Positions 42,480 through 54,127 are shown, numbered from the stretch's first letter. The stretch: DNA of 64,000 bases from Dipteris shenzhenensis (GCA_047967505.1 CM106540.1), one strand, 5' to 3'. Program-made: numbers and translations. Notes: generated by a model not told the origin, from the letters alone.

Positions 42480-44260
42480 GATTGGTATTAGAGACAGTTC
42501 TGAGATTACATGCCATTGCCGGATGAATTCTTTCAAAAGGTTTATTAATAAAGAATGGGGACATGGATGTACGAACGACAACGATATAGTGACTGACAAA
42601 ACCTTAAAACAAAATATCAAGAAAGGTTTGGGACACATCCCTAGGAAACACCTTAGTATTGAGGGAATGTTGGATGCTTCATTTATGATGTGGAACCAAT
42701 TAATAACCTTGAGTCCATTATCATATGACATGATAAATTCAAAGAGTCTGATTTTATGACATTTTGTAGAGACTACTTGCTAAAATTGACTAGGAAAAAG
42801 AAATTACACATTGAAGAGAAAGAGAACCCCAAATGTAGAGAGAGAAATTACAACATTAACAACATCTCTTCTCATTACATCAATGGATAAGTCAGCTTCG
42901 AATCCAGCTTACATTTGTAAAGTATTTATATGGGATCAAGCCATGCAGAGGTTTTCAAGTGGAGACTTCACAAGAGTGGATAACCCAGACATCCTAGACC
43001 GACTGGTCAAGGAGATTACACACTTTAACTTGAATATTACTTTGGATTCTCACTCATTACCTTATCTCATAGCTACTTTTAAAGGCCACAAGAACACTTT
43101 CAGGTGGATTGCTAATGCCCACCTTTGTGTCTTTTCGGAAGTGGCTTCCTCAATCACTATGGCTCTACAAACATGCCTAGATCCCATAATGGAAACATCA
43201 AGGGATCTTCAAGAAGAAATACGATTAGAGACCAATATCAAGGTGAATTCTATTTATGAGGTAAAATTAAATTTACCAGCAGAGAAAATAGACTCCATCT
43301 TCACAGTGGATATTGGCAAATGCTATGAGAATATCACCTTAGAAGAGAATATTGGCCTCAAAAGGATTTTATTGGAAGTCATCAACATGGCTTATTTAAG
43401 GAGAAAGAAAAGATACTTAAATATCAATTGGCATAAGAAAAAAGCATCACGGAGCAATAGAAAAGGTAAGACCTTGACCTCCATATCAGAAACAAGACTT
43501 TATTATGCTTAATATATAGCTCCTTCAGAATATGCACTTGAGAGTGGCAAACCAGGTATTTAAACAAATCTCGGGAATACCCATCAGATTCTCTTGTTCA
43601 CCCTTGTGGTGCAATCTATACGTGCATTGGTTTGAATTTAACTTTATCAAGAAACTATGGAAAGATAGAGAATGGGATAGGTTGTTCAGATTTAAACACC
43701 CTTTCAAATACATGGAAGATATTTTATTGTAAAATGTCGATTCCCCAAAAGAATTTTGTAGACTACATGAAAATAATGAAATAGATCCACTTTGGATCTA
43801 CCCCCTCCAATTCTTGGAAATCAAGGATACCCTAGTGGATACACAGATGGGAAATAATGAGAAACTATAGGTGTCAAAGCCAACTTTCTAAACATGTCCA
43901 TCATTGTCACTAACAGAGATAATGGAATAGTAGGACTGAGAAATATGATAAGATTGAATCCCTGGATTATCTAGTATGTAAGTTCATTTGGGCATGTAGT
44001 AACAGACCATTATCCTTTTATGAAAAAGTGATTCTTTCCCAAGTAATGCCCATACTATATATAGAAAAAGAGGAGATCAATGCCTTTCTGCAATTCAAGA
44101 AATTGATCAAGAGCTTCGAATTGAATGGATTCAAAGAAAAGAAGAGTAGAAAAATAATAAAAACCTTACAATAGGAGTTCCCCGGGTGCGACCTGGACCT
44201 CCGAAAATTGAGGAAATGGTTGGGTGAGTCCTTCACTTTATTCTATATTACCCCTCAATA
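42480..44260 (+). pseudogene. Penelope-like element reverse transcriptase, no endonuclease seen
   Basis: Plus-strand pieces form one RT: 42523-42759 (N-terminal extension, 'KRFINKEWGHGCTNDNDIVT'), 42811-43512 (the longest open part, 234 codons) and 43532-44260 through stops. Landmarks: 'LPYLIATFKGHKNTFRWIAN' and 'SSITMALQTCLDPIME' (RT motifs 1-2 of Penelope-like elements, related to telomerase RT), 'IFTVDIGKCYENITLEENI' (motif A, catalytic Asp), 'GIPIRFSCSPLWCNLYV' (motif B), 'FKYMEDILL' (motif C, with the first Asp of the D-D pair changed to Glu). No GIY-YIG endonuclease is found before or after, which fits endonuclease-deficient lineages known at telomeres of several eukaryotes. Frameshifts show that it is dead. 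A telomerase gene is unlikely because telomerase-specific T motif and TEN regions are not visible. Confidence 0.72.
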
Positions 44261-45346
44261 TACGTATTGATACTTGTTGGGCAGTAGTCCAACCCAATCC
44301 TAAGTGATGGGAGGACTATTGCCCTTACTTAGATTGTGTGTTGGACCTGCAGGAATGCGGTAGGAGGGTCACACACACACACACACTTACCTCCCTATGG
44401 AGAGATAGGGTAATGGACACTTCATATTAAAGAGGTTGCCTTCCCCTAGTAAGCATTATTGAGGAAATTAGTGTTAGATACATAATGATATAATTCAAAT
44501 AATTGGCCCTAGATTATCCAAAAGGGACATATGATGCATATGTGTGACAACTAGATATTTTAACTCTTCACCTCTAGTAACACATTTCTTGTATTACCCA
44601 TGATTTTCTACCCAATTGAAAGAAATATATTGAAGAGAAATACATATGACATCTCAAAAGAAAATCATATTAATAGGGGCTCAAAGTTTAAGAATTAATG
44701 GTGGATTAACATAAGAGTCAATCATTTACTTCGACTTAGTGGGATATACTTTGGTTTAGGACTAACGATATTCATTACACTGAATTTTGGATATGGTAAA
44801 CAATGATGAAACCCAACATTTAGAGGGATATAATATATGAAATTTAGCTGATTACCAATCTGTAGATTGGATAAAAGTACTAGAAGAGAGGTGTGGATAT
44901 GGATTAGTACATTCATTCAAGAAATGATAAGTATACATATATATTTACCATTATAGTAAAGCATATAGAAATGTATATCTATTGGCATACCCATATATAA
45001 GGGAGATTAACATGAAATCCCTTATTTGGCTATAGAGTAATTATAAGATACTACTGCTCACCCATAATATACCCAGATGTAGAGATGTAGATATGTCCTA
45101 CTATTGGACTAGATATTATTGACCACGCTACGAATACTAAGAAGGAAGCAAAGGATATTCATGAGAGAATTAGATTATATATGAGTCACTAGCGGGTCTT
45201 GTCTATTTACATGAAGTAATGGATATTTGGATGCATACTCCAAACTAGGCCATCGAGCAGTCTCTAATCACTATCCACAGAGACTGAGAACTAAATGGCT
45301 GCAGTGCAAATTACCCTCCATCCACAGAGACTAACCATGGGCGTAG
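44261..45346. other. AT-rich decayed spacer
   Basis: Holds a short (CA)n at about 44370-44386 and no supported ORF. It may be the 3' part of the Penelope-like element. Confidence 0.4.
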
Positions 45347-45545
45347 TACTGAGATTTAAGGCACGCAACACTCGAGCCGAAATGGGGAATTTTTGCCAAG
45401 GATTTGCACTGGCAGTGAGACTGAGATGAAGCCCCCTGGGTGCACTACTGAGATTTAAGGCACGCAAACACTCGAGTCTAAATGGGGATTTTTTGCCAAG
45501 GATTTGCACTGGCAGTGAGACTGAGATGAAGCCGCCTGGGTGCAG
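45347..45545. repeat. 99-bp tandem duplication
   Basis: Two adjacent copies (45347-45445 and 45446-45545) begin TACTGAGATTTAAGGCACGC and differ at a handful of sites. A related phrase (CCACAGAGACT) occurs twice just before. Confidence 0.95.
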
Positions 45546-45639
45546 TACTATTGCCTAACGAGAGGAGCATCCAAAGCATTCACTGTAAACAAAGTGATAG
45601 AGCACTAACTACACAGCAGCAGAATTGGGATGAGTTACA

Positions 45640-45763
45640 GTAGCGGGGTATCCCACAAGCTGTGTAACACTGAAGGAGCTTGAGGAATTCGGTTCGGATC
45701 CACCACTACACCTGGAGACCATTCAAATTACGAGCGTGAGAATTGATGGAGTCTTCACAGGTA
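45640..45763 (+). other. Possible exon ending in a strong splice donor
   Basis: A plus-strand frame open from about 45640 reads 'CVTLKELEEFGSDPPLHLET' and 'ITSVRIDGVFT' and ends at ACAG|GTAAGC (GT at 45762), an excellent plant donor. No acceptor or next exon was matched and I do not recognise the peptide, so this is tentative. Confidence 0.25.
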
Positions 45764-46720
45764 AGCGCACCACCTTGTGACACTCGTTGAGATTAAAAGA
45801 TGAGGAAGTTCACGGCAATGTATTTCCCCCGCCGTCGTTATACACACTCTAGAGTTGAAGTTCACGCCAATAGTTCACGTATGCTTCCTATACAGCTGCA
45901 GACAAGATACTTTTGTTCATATCGATACGAATGTTAGTAGCTCGTGCTTTTCCGTCATTTCGCACAGGCTATCTGAGACATGCAGACTATAGAAAATATA
46001 TATTATGAGCTAGAAGGGAGCGCTGCTTACGAGGCTGCTTAAGCGCGATGACAATATCTAGCATCTTTGCGTCCCCATTTTCTTCTTTAAACTGCACACA
46101 ATTATCCGGCACAAGGATATGTGGAGACGTAGGTTCTGGTTAATACGGTGCACTTCTTACGTAGGTTCTAGTTCATATTGTGCTGGCACTTGCTCTCAGC
46201 CGGAGCTCCATCGTAAATACCACAGCCCGGCGTCACCATAGGGGAAGAGTTCTCAGCCGCGCTGCTGGCACGATGTGAAAAAGGATATCCCGTGGTCTTC
46301 GCTTTCTGCCCATGCATGTCTGGAAACTATTGGGTTGAGGGCGTGAAAAGTGCCCAAGGATAGCCCAGATAGTTGCAGTCCTCCACGGAGTTGGCTTCGA
46401 CACCCTGACGCTCCGTGAGCGAGATTAATCGAAATCACTGAGCACTATTATACGAATTAGTAGTATTAGAAAGAGGATGACATCTTGGATATAGAACAGA
46501 AGTTTACTTCACGATATACCTTACGTATATTTTGAACAGTACAATTGTCGACTTTTTCTCCTACTCTATAATTCCATGCAAATAGGTTGTTAGGTTAGCT
46601 TCCCAACTACCTATTAGGTATGAACTACCGGGGTCATGGTCGAGTGCGTAGTCTAAGCTACGGAATACTCAAATCCTTTGCTAACACTAATACATTAATC
46701 CGCTGAGAGATTATTGAGAA
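45764..46720. other. Spacer of more balanced base composition
   Basis: Less AT-rich than its surroundings. The ORF at 46253-46438 (minus) has no motif. Nothing else supported. Confidence 0.4.
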
Positions 46721-46727
46721 TGAGTTA

Positions 46728-48430
46728 TAGTGGATTTAAGAGAGAGAGTTGGACGTTATTTCTACAATTGATGTACTTAGATTTGTTTATACGGCATACC
46801 ACAATTAGCTTCTCTAATTATTTTTGAGTCTCGCATTCTTATACATTGGCAAAATAGATAGGCTTACCACTATGGATTGTTTGGAGAGAGTTACCTATTC
46901 GTATAGATTGACCACAAGGTGGATGAAAAAACTAGAGAGATATAGCTATCAGCTTTTGATGAACAACGAGACTGAGCATTATGGCCGTGCTTTCACGGAT
47001 TCATGTATTATGGACGTACTTTCACTATAAAATGGCCCGTTGTATTACATGCACCCCAATGGTCTTTCCTAGTTTATTCGATGCTCACGCGCTGCTACTG
47101 TCTATTTGATACTTGTATAATACATATGTAGAATTGAAAGCTTTGCCTTGGATGCTTGGGTTGTACGTTTGATACAGGAATGGTATACCACCAAGAATAA
47201 TTGGACGGACTAATTGTCAATTGACCCTGACCTATCTGATGATTGGTTGTTCCTTCATGCCAGAGATGATTACTAATGGACCAATGAAGAGAGGGAAAGT
47301 CTATTTAAACTGAGGTTTTCTATGTAATCCCATACTTCGAAAGGGAACATGGGGATCCTCAATAAGGACTTCCAATATCAAAAGAGTTTCTCATTATAAT
47401 GAATTATAAGAGGAGAAATTTCCCTTCAAAATTAGGATTGAGACATCCCATAAGATTCCTTGAGACAGCTTTCTGCTCATTGGAAAAGACATATTTTCTG
47501 AATATATTTTTTATTTTCTTTGATGGTACCAGCATATATGTTGTTTTTCCCATTTAAGAAAATACTAATACTCCCCAAAAATTTGAGGTATGTGAGCATA
47601 TCTTGGATTCATGATTTTACCTTCAATATGATACAATTAGACAGATGTGAATAATGAATTACATGGCAAGGAGTATAAAAGACAATTGGTTAATGAACTT
47701 CATGATGGATTGAGACCCTTTGGACTCTATTTATACTCCAGAGTTATTCCCATTGCTGATAGTATTCTAAAAAGTGACATTCTATCATTTTCTACTGCTT
47801 ATTTTTTAGGGCTTAAATGCCAATATGATAAATATTGCAAATTAGGATGAGTGACATGGATAACAACTGTGTGCCGGCATGGATGCCTGCAGTCCCACAT
47901 TAAAAGGTATTTGTTCTAACTTGCCCTTTGTGTGGATGGATGCAGGTGAGTTGGCACACTACAGTGGATTACGGACTTGCATTGGCATGACAAATGAACA
48001 CCTTTTTGTACCCTATAGTACCTACTGTTCTTTTACATACAGCTTTTTGATATCACCCAAAATTTTGATAAGAGATACAATGTTGTATGGAACTTTTACA
48101 TAAATGGGTGGATTTTCAAGAATTATAGAGATCCCTAACTATGAGCAACAAGCTGCAATCTTGGGAAGAGGCATATGTCTTGTTGCATTGTGTCCCCCAT
48201 TTGACATTATGGTGGATTTGAATGGGATGATTTGAGCAAGAATGCTTTGAAGCAGCTTATATATCCTTTTATAATGGATGAAGTTTGTTTATACTACCAA
48301 ATTTTTGGATAGATGAATGACATCAATATTATACCCAGTTTCAATACATTTGGAGTTTATTTTGATGGAATTGAAAAATTTGGAATACAACTCATTTTGG
48401 AACATTATGAAAATTTGGGTGTGATTACTT
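46728..48430 (+). pseudogene. Decayed coding region of unrecognised family
   Basis: Three plus-strand frames alternate, each giving normal protein-like sequence in blocks: 'ELDVISTIDVLRFVYTAYHN' (46750-46815), 'TTMDCLERVTYSYRLTTRWM' (46824-47027), 'SFALDAWVVRLIQEWYTTKN', 'LSIDPDLSDDWLFLHARDD' and 'WTNEERESLFKLRF' (about 47080-47325), 'LGLRHPIRFLETAFCSLEK' (47370-47640), 'VNELHDGLRPFGLYLYSRVI' (47647-47850), and 'FIMDEVCLYYQIFG', 'IIPSFNTFGVYFDGIEKFG' (48240-48430). In-frame stops mostly fit CAA, CAG or CGA turned into TAA, TAG or TGA. Together this suggests a former ORF of at least 500 codons. I do not recognise its family. It follows the Penelope-like RT on the same strand and is cut at about 48460 by LINE sequence. 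Confidence 0.5.
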
Positions 48431-48469
48431 GATTTGGATTAGCATATATTATTTATTTATTTATTTTAC

Positions 48470-49985
48470 ATTGAAGTCACCAAGGAGGAGAGTATCACCC
48501 TACCTGGAGAGCTCTGTGATGTCATCGTGTATGGTCTCATATGGGTTGTTTCCCTCTATAGTGACCTCTCCCATGCATAGGATGATGTGTTAGGGGAAAG
48601 TAGCACACCACAATGAAGATCGGTCGTGCATCTGGTAGCTAAACTCGAATCCACATGTGCCATGCATGTTCCTTCCTTCATATAACAGAGAGGAGTGGCC
48701 TCAAATGTGATTTGAAGATAACGGCCACACCTCCAGAGCCTCGTACCCCACTATTCCTCCATAGTTCCCTCCTATGGGCTGACTCCCATCATTGTGTATC
48801 CTATCAATGTGGGCAGCCCTCTCTTTGGACTCTCATGTGTCTCAGTGTAGAAGATCATGTCTCTATCAGTGTAGGTCTCCAAGAAACCTCCTGGATCAGA
48901 CCCGAGGGCTCCATTGCAATTCCACATTGCCATCTTCAGTTTGTTTTGCATTCTCTCCCCATTGTTCAAACACCGTCATGTGATGTCCCCTTCTCCTTCA
49001 TCTTGTACTTCTCTTTCTGCCCTCTGTAAGCTGCCCATTTCCCCTCTTGTCTTGCCGCTAATACCCTCACCATTTCCATCCCTTCTATGCTCCTACTGTA
49101 GGAGTGTGAGATCTTCATCCAGAAATATCCTAATACCCTTCAGTGTTGCTCGTGTACTCAAGAGGGTGGATCTATATGTGTTGGTTGTTTGTAGCTTTAC
49201 TACAAGGGCCTCGCTGGTGCATCTACCTTACCGACTCTCCAAGCTAAAGGTTGACTCCCATCTTGTCAAAAAGGGTTTTGGCATTTGACATGGGACTATC
49301 ACCTACTGTTAGGCCTCTAGCTAGCACATTCAAAGCCTTGCTGCCCCGCCGCTTTTCTTCCTCAAGTGCTTCAAAAATGAGCTCGTTTTTGGGTGCTATA
49401 GTACCTTTCTTTAGCACATCTTTCCATGCGAGCATATGAGCTTCCCCCTTTATGATTTGTTGTGTGATCTCAACATGTCTTCCTTGCATAGTGGCTTGTA
49501 AGGCTGCCATTTCTTTCTTCAGCTATTCATTCTCATATTTCAGTCCATCTATGACCTTGCATCTTGCTTTTTGAAATCCCTCTTGCATCATTGAACTGTT
49601 TCATTTGTTCCTTGATAGTGTTCAGCTCCTCTTTTAGAGATGGCTGAAGCTCTCCTTCCTCCCAATGTGCGCCTGCCTTCAGGTTCTCGTTCTCCTCTTT
49701 GAGGGTGGCAACTTGGACTTCCAACGTCTTAACCTTGGAAGAAAGGGAGCGAGTTTTCTCATCGGGTTATCTCCTTAGCCCATTTCGTTTGCTTTTCTCC
49801 TTGCCATTTCTTCATGTTATCTTGCATTTTAGGGCATAGACTTGAGGGCTCATCCTCCTTGGTTTCCCCTACCTTCTTTTGTAGGTATTCAATCTCAGCA
49901 TCCTGTAATTTAAACACCTCCTTAATTGTTGTAATGCAAGCTTTTATATTCATGTCTTCCACTTTCTCCACCTTTGCCCAAATGA
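48470..49985 (-). pseudogene. LINE (non-LTR retrotransposon): ORF1 and endonuclease N-part
   Basis: Minus strand. ORF1: coiled coil from 49971 ('LQDAEIEYLQKKVGETKEDE', 'VATLKEENENLKAG') with stops, then an RRM-like block ('KALNVLARGLTVGDSPMSNA', 'TLLSTRATLKGIRIFLDEDL') to about 49090. ORF2 start near 48969: 'MAMWNCNGALGSDPGGFLE', 'DRDMIFYTETHESPK' (metal-binding Glu), 'SGGVAVIFKSHL', 'FIVVCYFP' and 'TLLLGDFNV', the apurinic-type endonuclease (EEP) of L1-like LINEs. It breaks off at about 48470 right after GDFN, so reverse transcriptase is absent. LINEs usually lose the 5' end, so loss of the 3' part implies a later rearrangement. Confidence 0.8.
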
Positions 49986-50139
49986 GACTATATTTGCATT
50001 CCTTCTCCCCTCTTGTTTTTTGATCTTATCGACTACCCATTGTTCCCATTGGGTGGATTGTTTTGGTCTTCAGCTTTTTGCTAATTATCCACTTCACCTA
50101 TGTTCTCCTCTTTCACTGATGCATTTTGTTTTTCTTTGT

Positions 50140-50790
50140 ATCTTGCAGATCCTGTGAGTGTACCACAGGTGTGGCTGCTCACAGCAGCAGCCAGTGAATA
50201 GGGGGGGTGCCCATAGCAGCTAGGGGTTGCTTCTTGTAGCCCAACAACTAGTCAAGGACCAAGAAGCCAGGTCAACACCCCCCTGCAACAACCCAACCTA
50301 GTCGAGGGCCAGGAGACCTATTCCAGGGCCAAGAAACCATGGCGACATCTCCTGCAGCAACCTAGCAACTTGGTCGAGGGTCTCCTTGCTGTCCCGTGGC
50401 AGTTTCTTGGAGGGGTGTGCTGCCAGGGACGGGGGTGGGCAGAGGGAATGTGGAAGGTGTCAAGGTGAAGGCTAGGAGGCGCAAAGAGGGAGTTGGCGGA
50501 GCAAGGAGGGGTGAGCGGGAGGGCTAGGGGGTGGCGGAGATAAAGGGAAGGGGAAGGCCTGGCGATGCCTTGCAATGGCGAAGCTAGAGGGAGGGCCTAT
50601 TGGTGGCGCGGCTAGAGGGCGATAGAGGAAAAGGTTGGCAACGACGGAGGGAGAGGTTGGCTACAATGGGGGGGCTAGCGGCGATGGAGGGGAGGTGTTG
50701 GCTAGCCCGCGACGGGCGTGGGTGAGCGACGGACGGTTGCACGAGGGGTGACGGACAAAGAGGGGCTGGGGGGAGAGAATTTTTTCATAT
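50140..50790. other. GC-rich segment, probable LINE leader
   Basis: G-rich on the plus strand with repeated GGCGA, GGGGGG and CGG phrases and CpG sites, in contrast with the AT-rich flanks. It lies just upstream of the LINE ORF1 on the minus strand and may be its 5' UTR promoter. ORFs here are composition artefacts. Confidence 0.45.
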
Positions 50791-52546
50791 AAAACTGCTA
50801 TGAGAAAAGAGAGTTTTTAATCAAAATGCGATAGTGCTTTTGAGTTTGCCGAACTTCGTAAGAGTCATCATGGAATGCGAGGAGGAACAACCTGTGGTGA
50901 ATTGTTGCCATATTATCTGTGGTGAATTGTTGCCATTTATCTTACTATGACGAAAAGCATGACTCTATTGCAATTCCTGGAGGAAAGTTTTGTAATTGTC
51001 TGTTGTATTCTTGCATGAATGATATTTAAGTCCATTTGAGCAACCACCAATCAGAAAGATGCTTTGTGTGTAAGCTTATTGTCAATTTTGCAAACCAATG
51101 GTATGCAGCTAATTGTTGAAAGGTGTCCAATGCATGCTTGATCAGAGTCGTAAGTGACACACAATGCAACTCTTTTTCACCCTTTGAGTTATTGGGTGTT
51201 TTGCTAGCTTTGCACAATGGTTTCTTTTGCAAGGATTGCTTGCTAAGTCTAGCTATTCTATCCAATCCCTAGCTCAATTGAGTTAACTGTTGTCCCCCTT
51301 ATCTTCTCGAGTTCTCATGAGGCAAGGAACGCTACGAGTGGGGTTCAAGGGAGAATGAGATAGCAAAAGGTGACAGTGGAGAAAGTTATCGTCAGTAGAC
51401 AATCTATTCCAAGGGAGGGAATTGGAGATTTCTTGAATGTAGCCACAAAAGTAAAATCTGTTTAAAGAAACAACTCAGTTCCAAGAGTGACGAAAAAACT
51501 AGAGCCTTGAAAAATTCCCCAGCATTACGTAAACGAAAATCATCATAACCTAACCATTTAATTTGAGCTTTCTAAATTTCTTGGTAATCAAACGCAATAA
51601 CTTAGTTCAACATTTAGGTTTTTGTAAATAACTCAAGGATAGAGCTTGGTACTCAAACGTAATAACTCTTATTTTTTGTATCTACGTCTCATATTATTTG
51701 CACCCTTAAAAAACTATGCCCCACTGAACAATACTTCAAATGCTGAACCCCACTAAATTACGTCAACTCCCTCCAAAAACAACTGTGCTTGGTAGCATGC
51801 AAATTCCATTGCCAACACTCATGCCTTGAGTACCAGAGGTAACCCAAATAAAGTTACAAGTGGCAGGTTAAAAAAAAGACCATGGAGCCCTTCTGAGAAG
51901 GTTTTCTTTGAAATCAAAGAGCACAACTGCTTACAGCTTATCCCCAAAAAAGAAGATGATCTTTAGTGCCTAAAGGTGTTCTTTCTTAGGAATAAGTCGT
52001 TCATAACACACACACATGCACATTTTTGAAGTAACCTAAAATAGGATCATGAAGTAGACACTTCAGTAGACTTTCTGATCAAACGATCCAGGCATGGCAA
52101 ACCAATCGTGATCATTCTTCGGCCAGTAAGCCTTCAGTTACTTCTTCCATTAATTATTAAGTCCTAGGACTAAATCCTAAATGATCTCCCGTGTGGCAGT
52201 TCCGCCAATGGCCACATTACACATCCAAACTACCCCAATCATTATGGCAGAGGAATATGTTTACTGTAGCTCAACCAGATGCAATGAATCTTCTAAACAA
52301 GGTAGACCATTTAGAATAGGCTATGTGGCAGAACGTAATAACTTTCTTGTAGGGATGAGACTCATTTACTGACGCTTTAAAGACAACCAGCTAATGTACA
52401 AGATTACAAAGACAGATGAGATGGTGAGACACATCTGGCAAAGTCGATATGGCTCTGTCAAGATGGGGATGGAGCTGACAATGCCCTCTAAGATCCCTTC
52501 CGTGAACTTGTGAATGGCCAGCAGACCTGGATGTAGGCTCGTGTCC
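50791..52546. other. Spacer and probable HslU 3' flank
   Basis: AT-rich. ORFs at 51026-51265 and 52181-52372 have no motif. Minus-strand ORF 52366-52599 overlaps the last HslU exon in another frame and is a shadow. Confidence 0.45.
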
Positions 52547-52958
52547 TCATAGGACGAATTTTGAAAGATCCATCTTTGCCAAAAGGTGTCCAACTGCATC
52601 CCTCACTTTCTGCACAAAATTATACCATCTTAATACAGCTGCATCCGAATCCATGCCAAAAATTATGTGCAAAGCTGAAAATCAAGGTTGCTTCAATTCA
52701 GAGACAGACCATTTTGTCAATAATATATCTACTCCCGGTCCTCTCAGGGGCATGAAAACTTATATCTTCCACTACCCTCTCAATGACCTGCAGGAAACTC
52801 AAAATCACCATCATCAATAAGATTGTCAAGAAAGAGTGTGGCACATGACCCTCATTATGTAGGGTTCGAACCCCCTTACCGTATGCAGCCTTCTTGCGCC
52901 AATGTTGTCCACAGATTTGTTCACCTGAGTCAGAATATCGACAGCCATAGTCAAGGAT
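52547..52958 (-). CDS. hslU: HslU (ClpY) AAA+ ATPase, last three exons
   Basis: Minus strand. Exon 52958-52880 encodes 'DILTQVNKSVDNIGARRLHT', containing the HslU sensor-2 motif (N-I-G-A-R-R-L-H-T), between acceptor TTCTAGCAG and donor ACG|GTAAGG. Exon 52787-52710 starts after acceptor TTTCCTGCAG with 'VIERVVEDISFHAPER' and ends near 'YIIDKM' at a weaker donor (GTCTGT). The last exon, 52609-52547, follows TTTTGTGCAG and gives 'KVRDAVGHLLAKMDLSKFVL' and TGA; bacterial HslU ends similarly in L-S-R-[FY]-I-L, the tail that docks into HslV. All three joins are in phase 0. HslU unfolds proteins and feeds them to the HslV peptidase; in eukaryotes HslUV is mitochondrial. Walker A/B exons are not found in the window, so they must lie upstream, beyond the LTR element at 54-56 kb, or be lost. 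Confidence 0.78.
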
Positions 52959-54127
52959 CTGCTAGAACCAAATTGATGAACACAATCAAAACTCAGCTTC
53001 CAATAAACCACAAAACTGGTACATTCATCAGGTAAATATGCTTTTGTGACGCAGGTATACACAACAAGTTCCATCCTCTCTATTCGCTTCCATGGACACC
53101 ATCTGCGTGTCTCCATTCGCCTACATAGTGGGTCTCACCTAATTCATCCATTAGTTTTGGCCAACAAGAAGACCAACTAATCTATGCTTCTACATAGGTT
53201 AATCTTCTCAAACTATAAGATGATCTTTATTATCTATGGCTACGAGCCATCTATTTTGGCATTAATTTGTCCTCATGGAGGGGAGGGGTAAATACATTAA
53301 TCCTTTATGCCTATGGTTAAGAGCCTGTAAATTTATCTCTCTCACATGCGATGAGAGAGTGTACATAAAGGAAAAAGGAGGAATTGAACTTACCACCTCC
53401 ACTCTCTCACATGTGATTGCTCACTGCCCTCACTGATCCCCCTCACCTCACATGAGATGCCCTTTTGCCCTCCCAAACTAAATTTGGGTATGAAGAAGAG
53501 AAAGGGGAAATTGAAGTATATAAGCTTGTTCTCAAGGGCTGAGCTGTAAATCCTAATCTTTCCTAGGAAGAAATTGCAATGTTACCATGAAGTAATTGAG
53601 GATGCCTGGAAGAAAGTTAGGCATGCCAGAATCCCCTCCACATTGATTAGAGCTCACCAAATCCATAAATGAAAGTTACATGGTATATCTGAATCAGGTA
53701 CAGCAGTGACATTGCAGGAAGAGTTTCGATAAATCAAACACAGCCACGTCAAAACAGCAGATTCTTAAAAAGCCTGTCAAGTTAGGATCCATGCTTCCCA
53801 GGAATTGGTAAGACTTGGACAAGCGGGGATGAATGACAAGCTAAATTGTTAAAAGACATAATAATAGGCATGATCACCAAGATGCCAGAGTGAATATATA
53901 TTTCTTCTAGAAAGACTTAAAACTAACATAAGACAAGCTGGATGTCCTCTTTGTTAGAATAGGTCACTGACCCATCTGAGAGCCCAGTATGAGGACGACG
54001 GGGGTTCCATGGACCTCGTTTACAGTAGAAACATACCTGGAGCATGCATGTAGCGGGAGATAGACTAACTCACTCTCTCCTGCTCAACACTAACTGGAAC
54101 TGATAGATGATGCACTCAATACACAAG
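52959..54127. other. HslU intron or flank
   Basis: No exon or TE domain recognised. The ORF at 52823-53116 (both strands) covers the HslU exon. The sequence is intron if the HslU gene continues upstream. Confidence 0.4.

Noticed and set aside
42480-44260. Telomerase reverse transcriptase (TERT)
   Set aside because: No TEN domain, T motif or IFD region; motif spacing fits Penelope-like elements better.
45347-45545. LTR pair
   Set aside because: Copies are directly adjacent, lack TG...CA ends and have no internal region; a tandem duplication explains them.
52855-52885. GGTTCGAACCC string resembling a tRNA T-loop
   Set aside because: No acceptor, D or anticodon arm can be folded around it, and it lies just inside an HslU intron after the GTAAGG donor.
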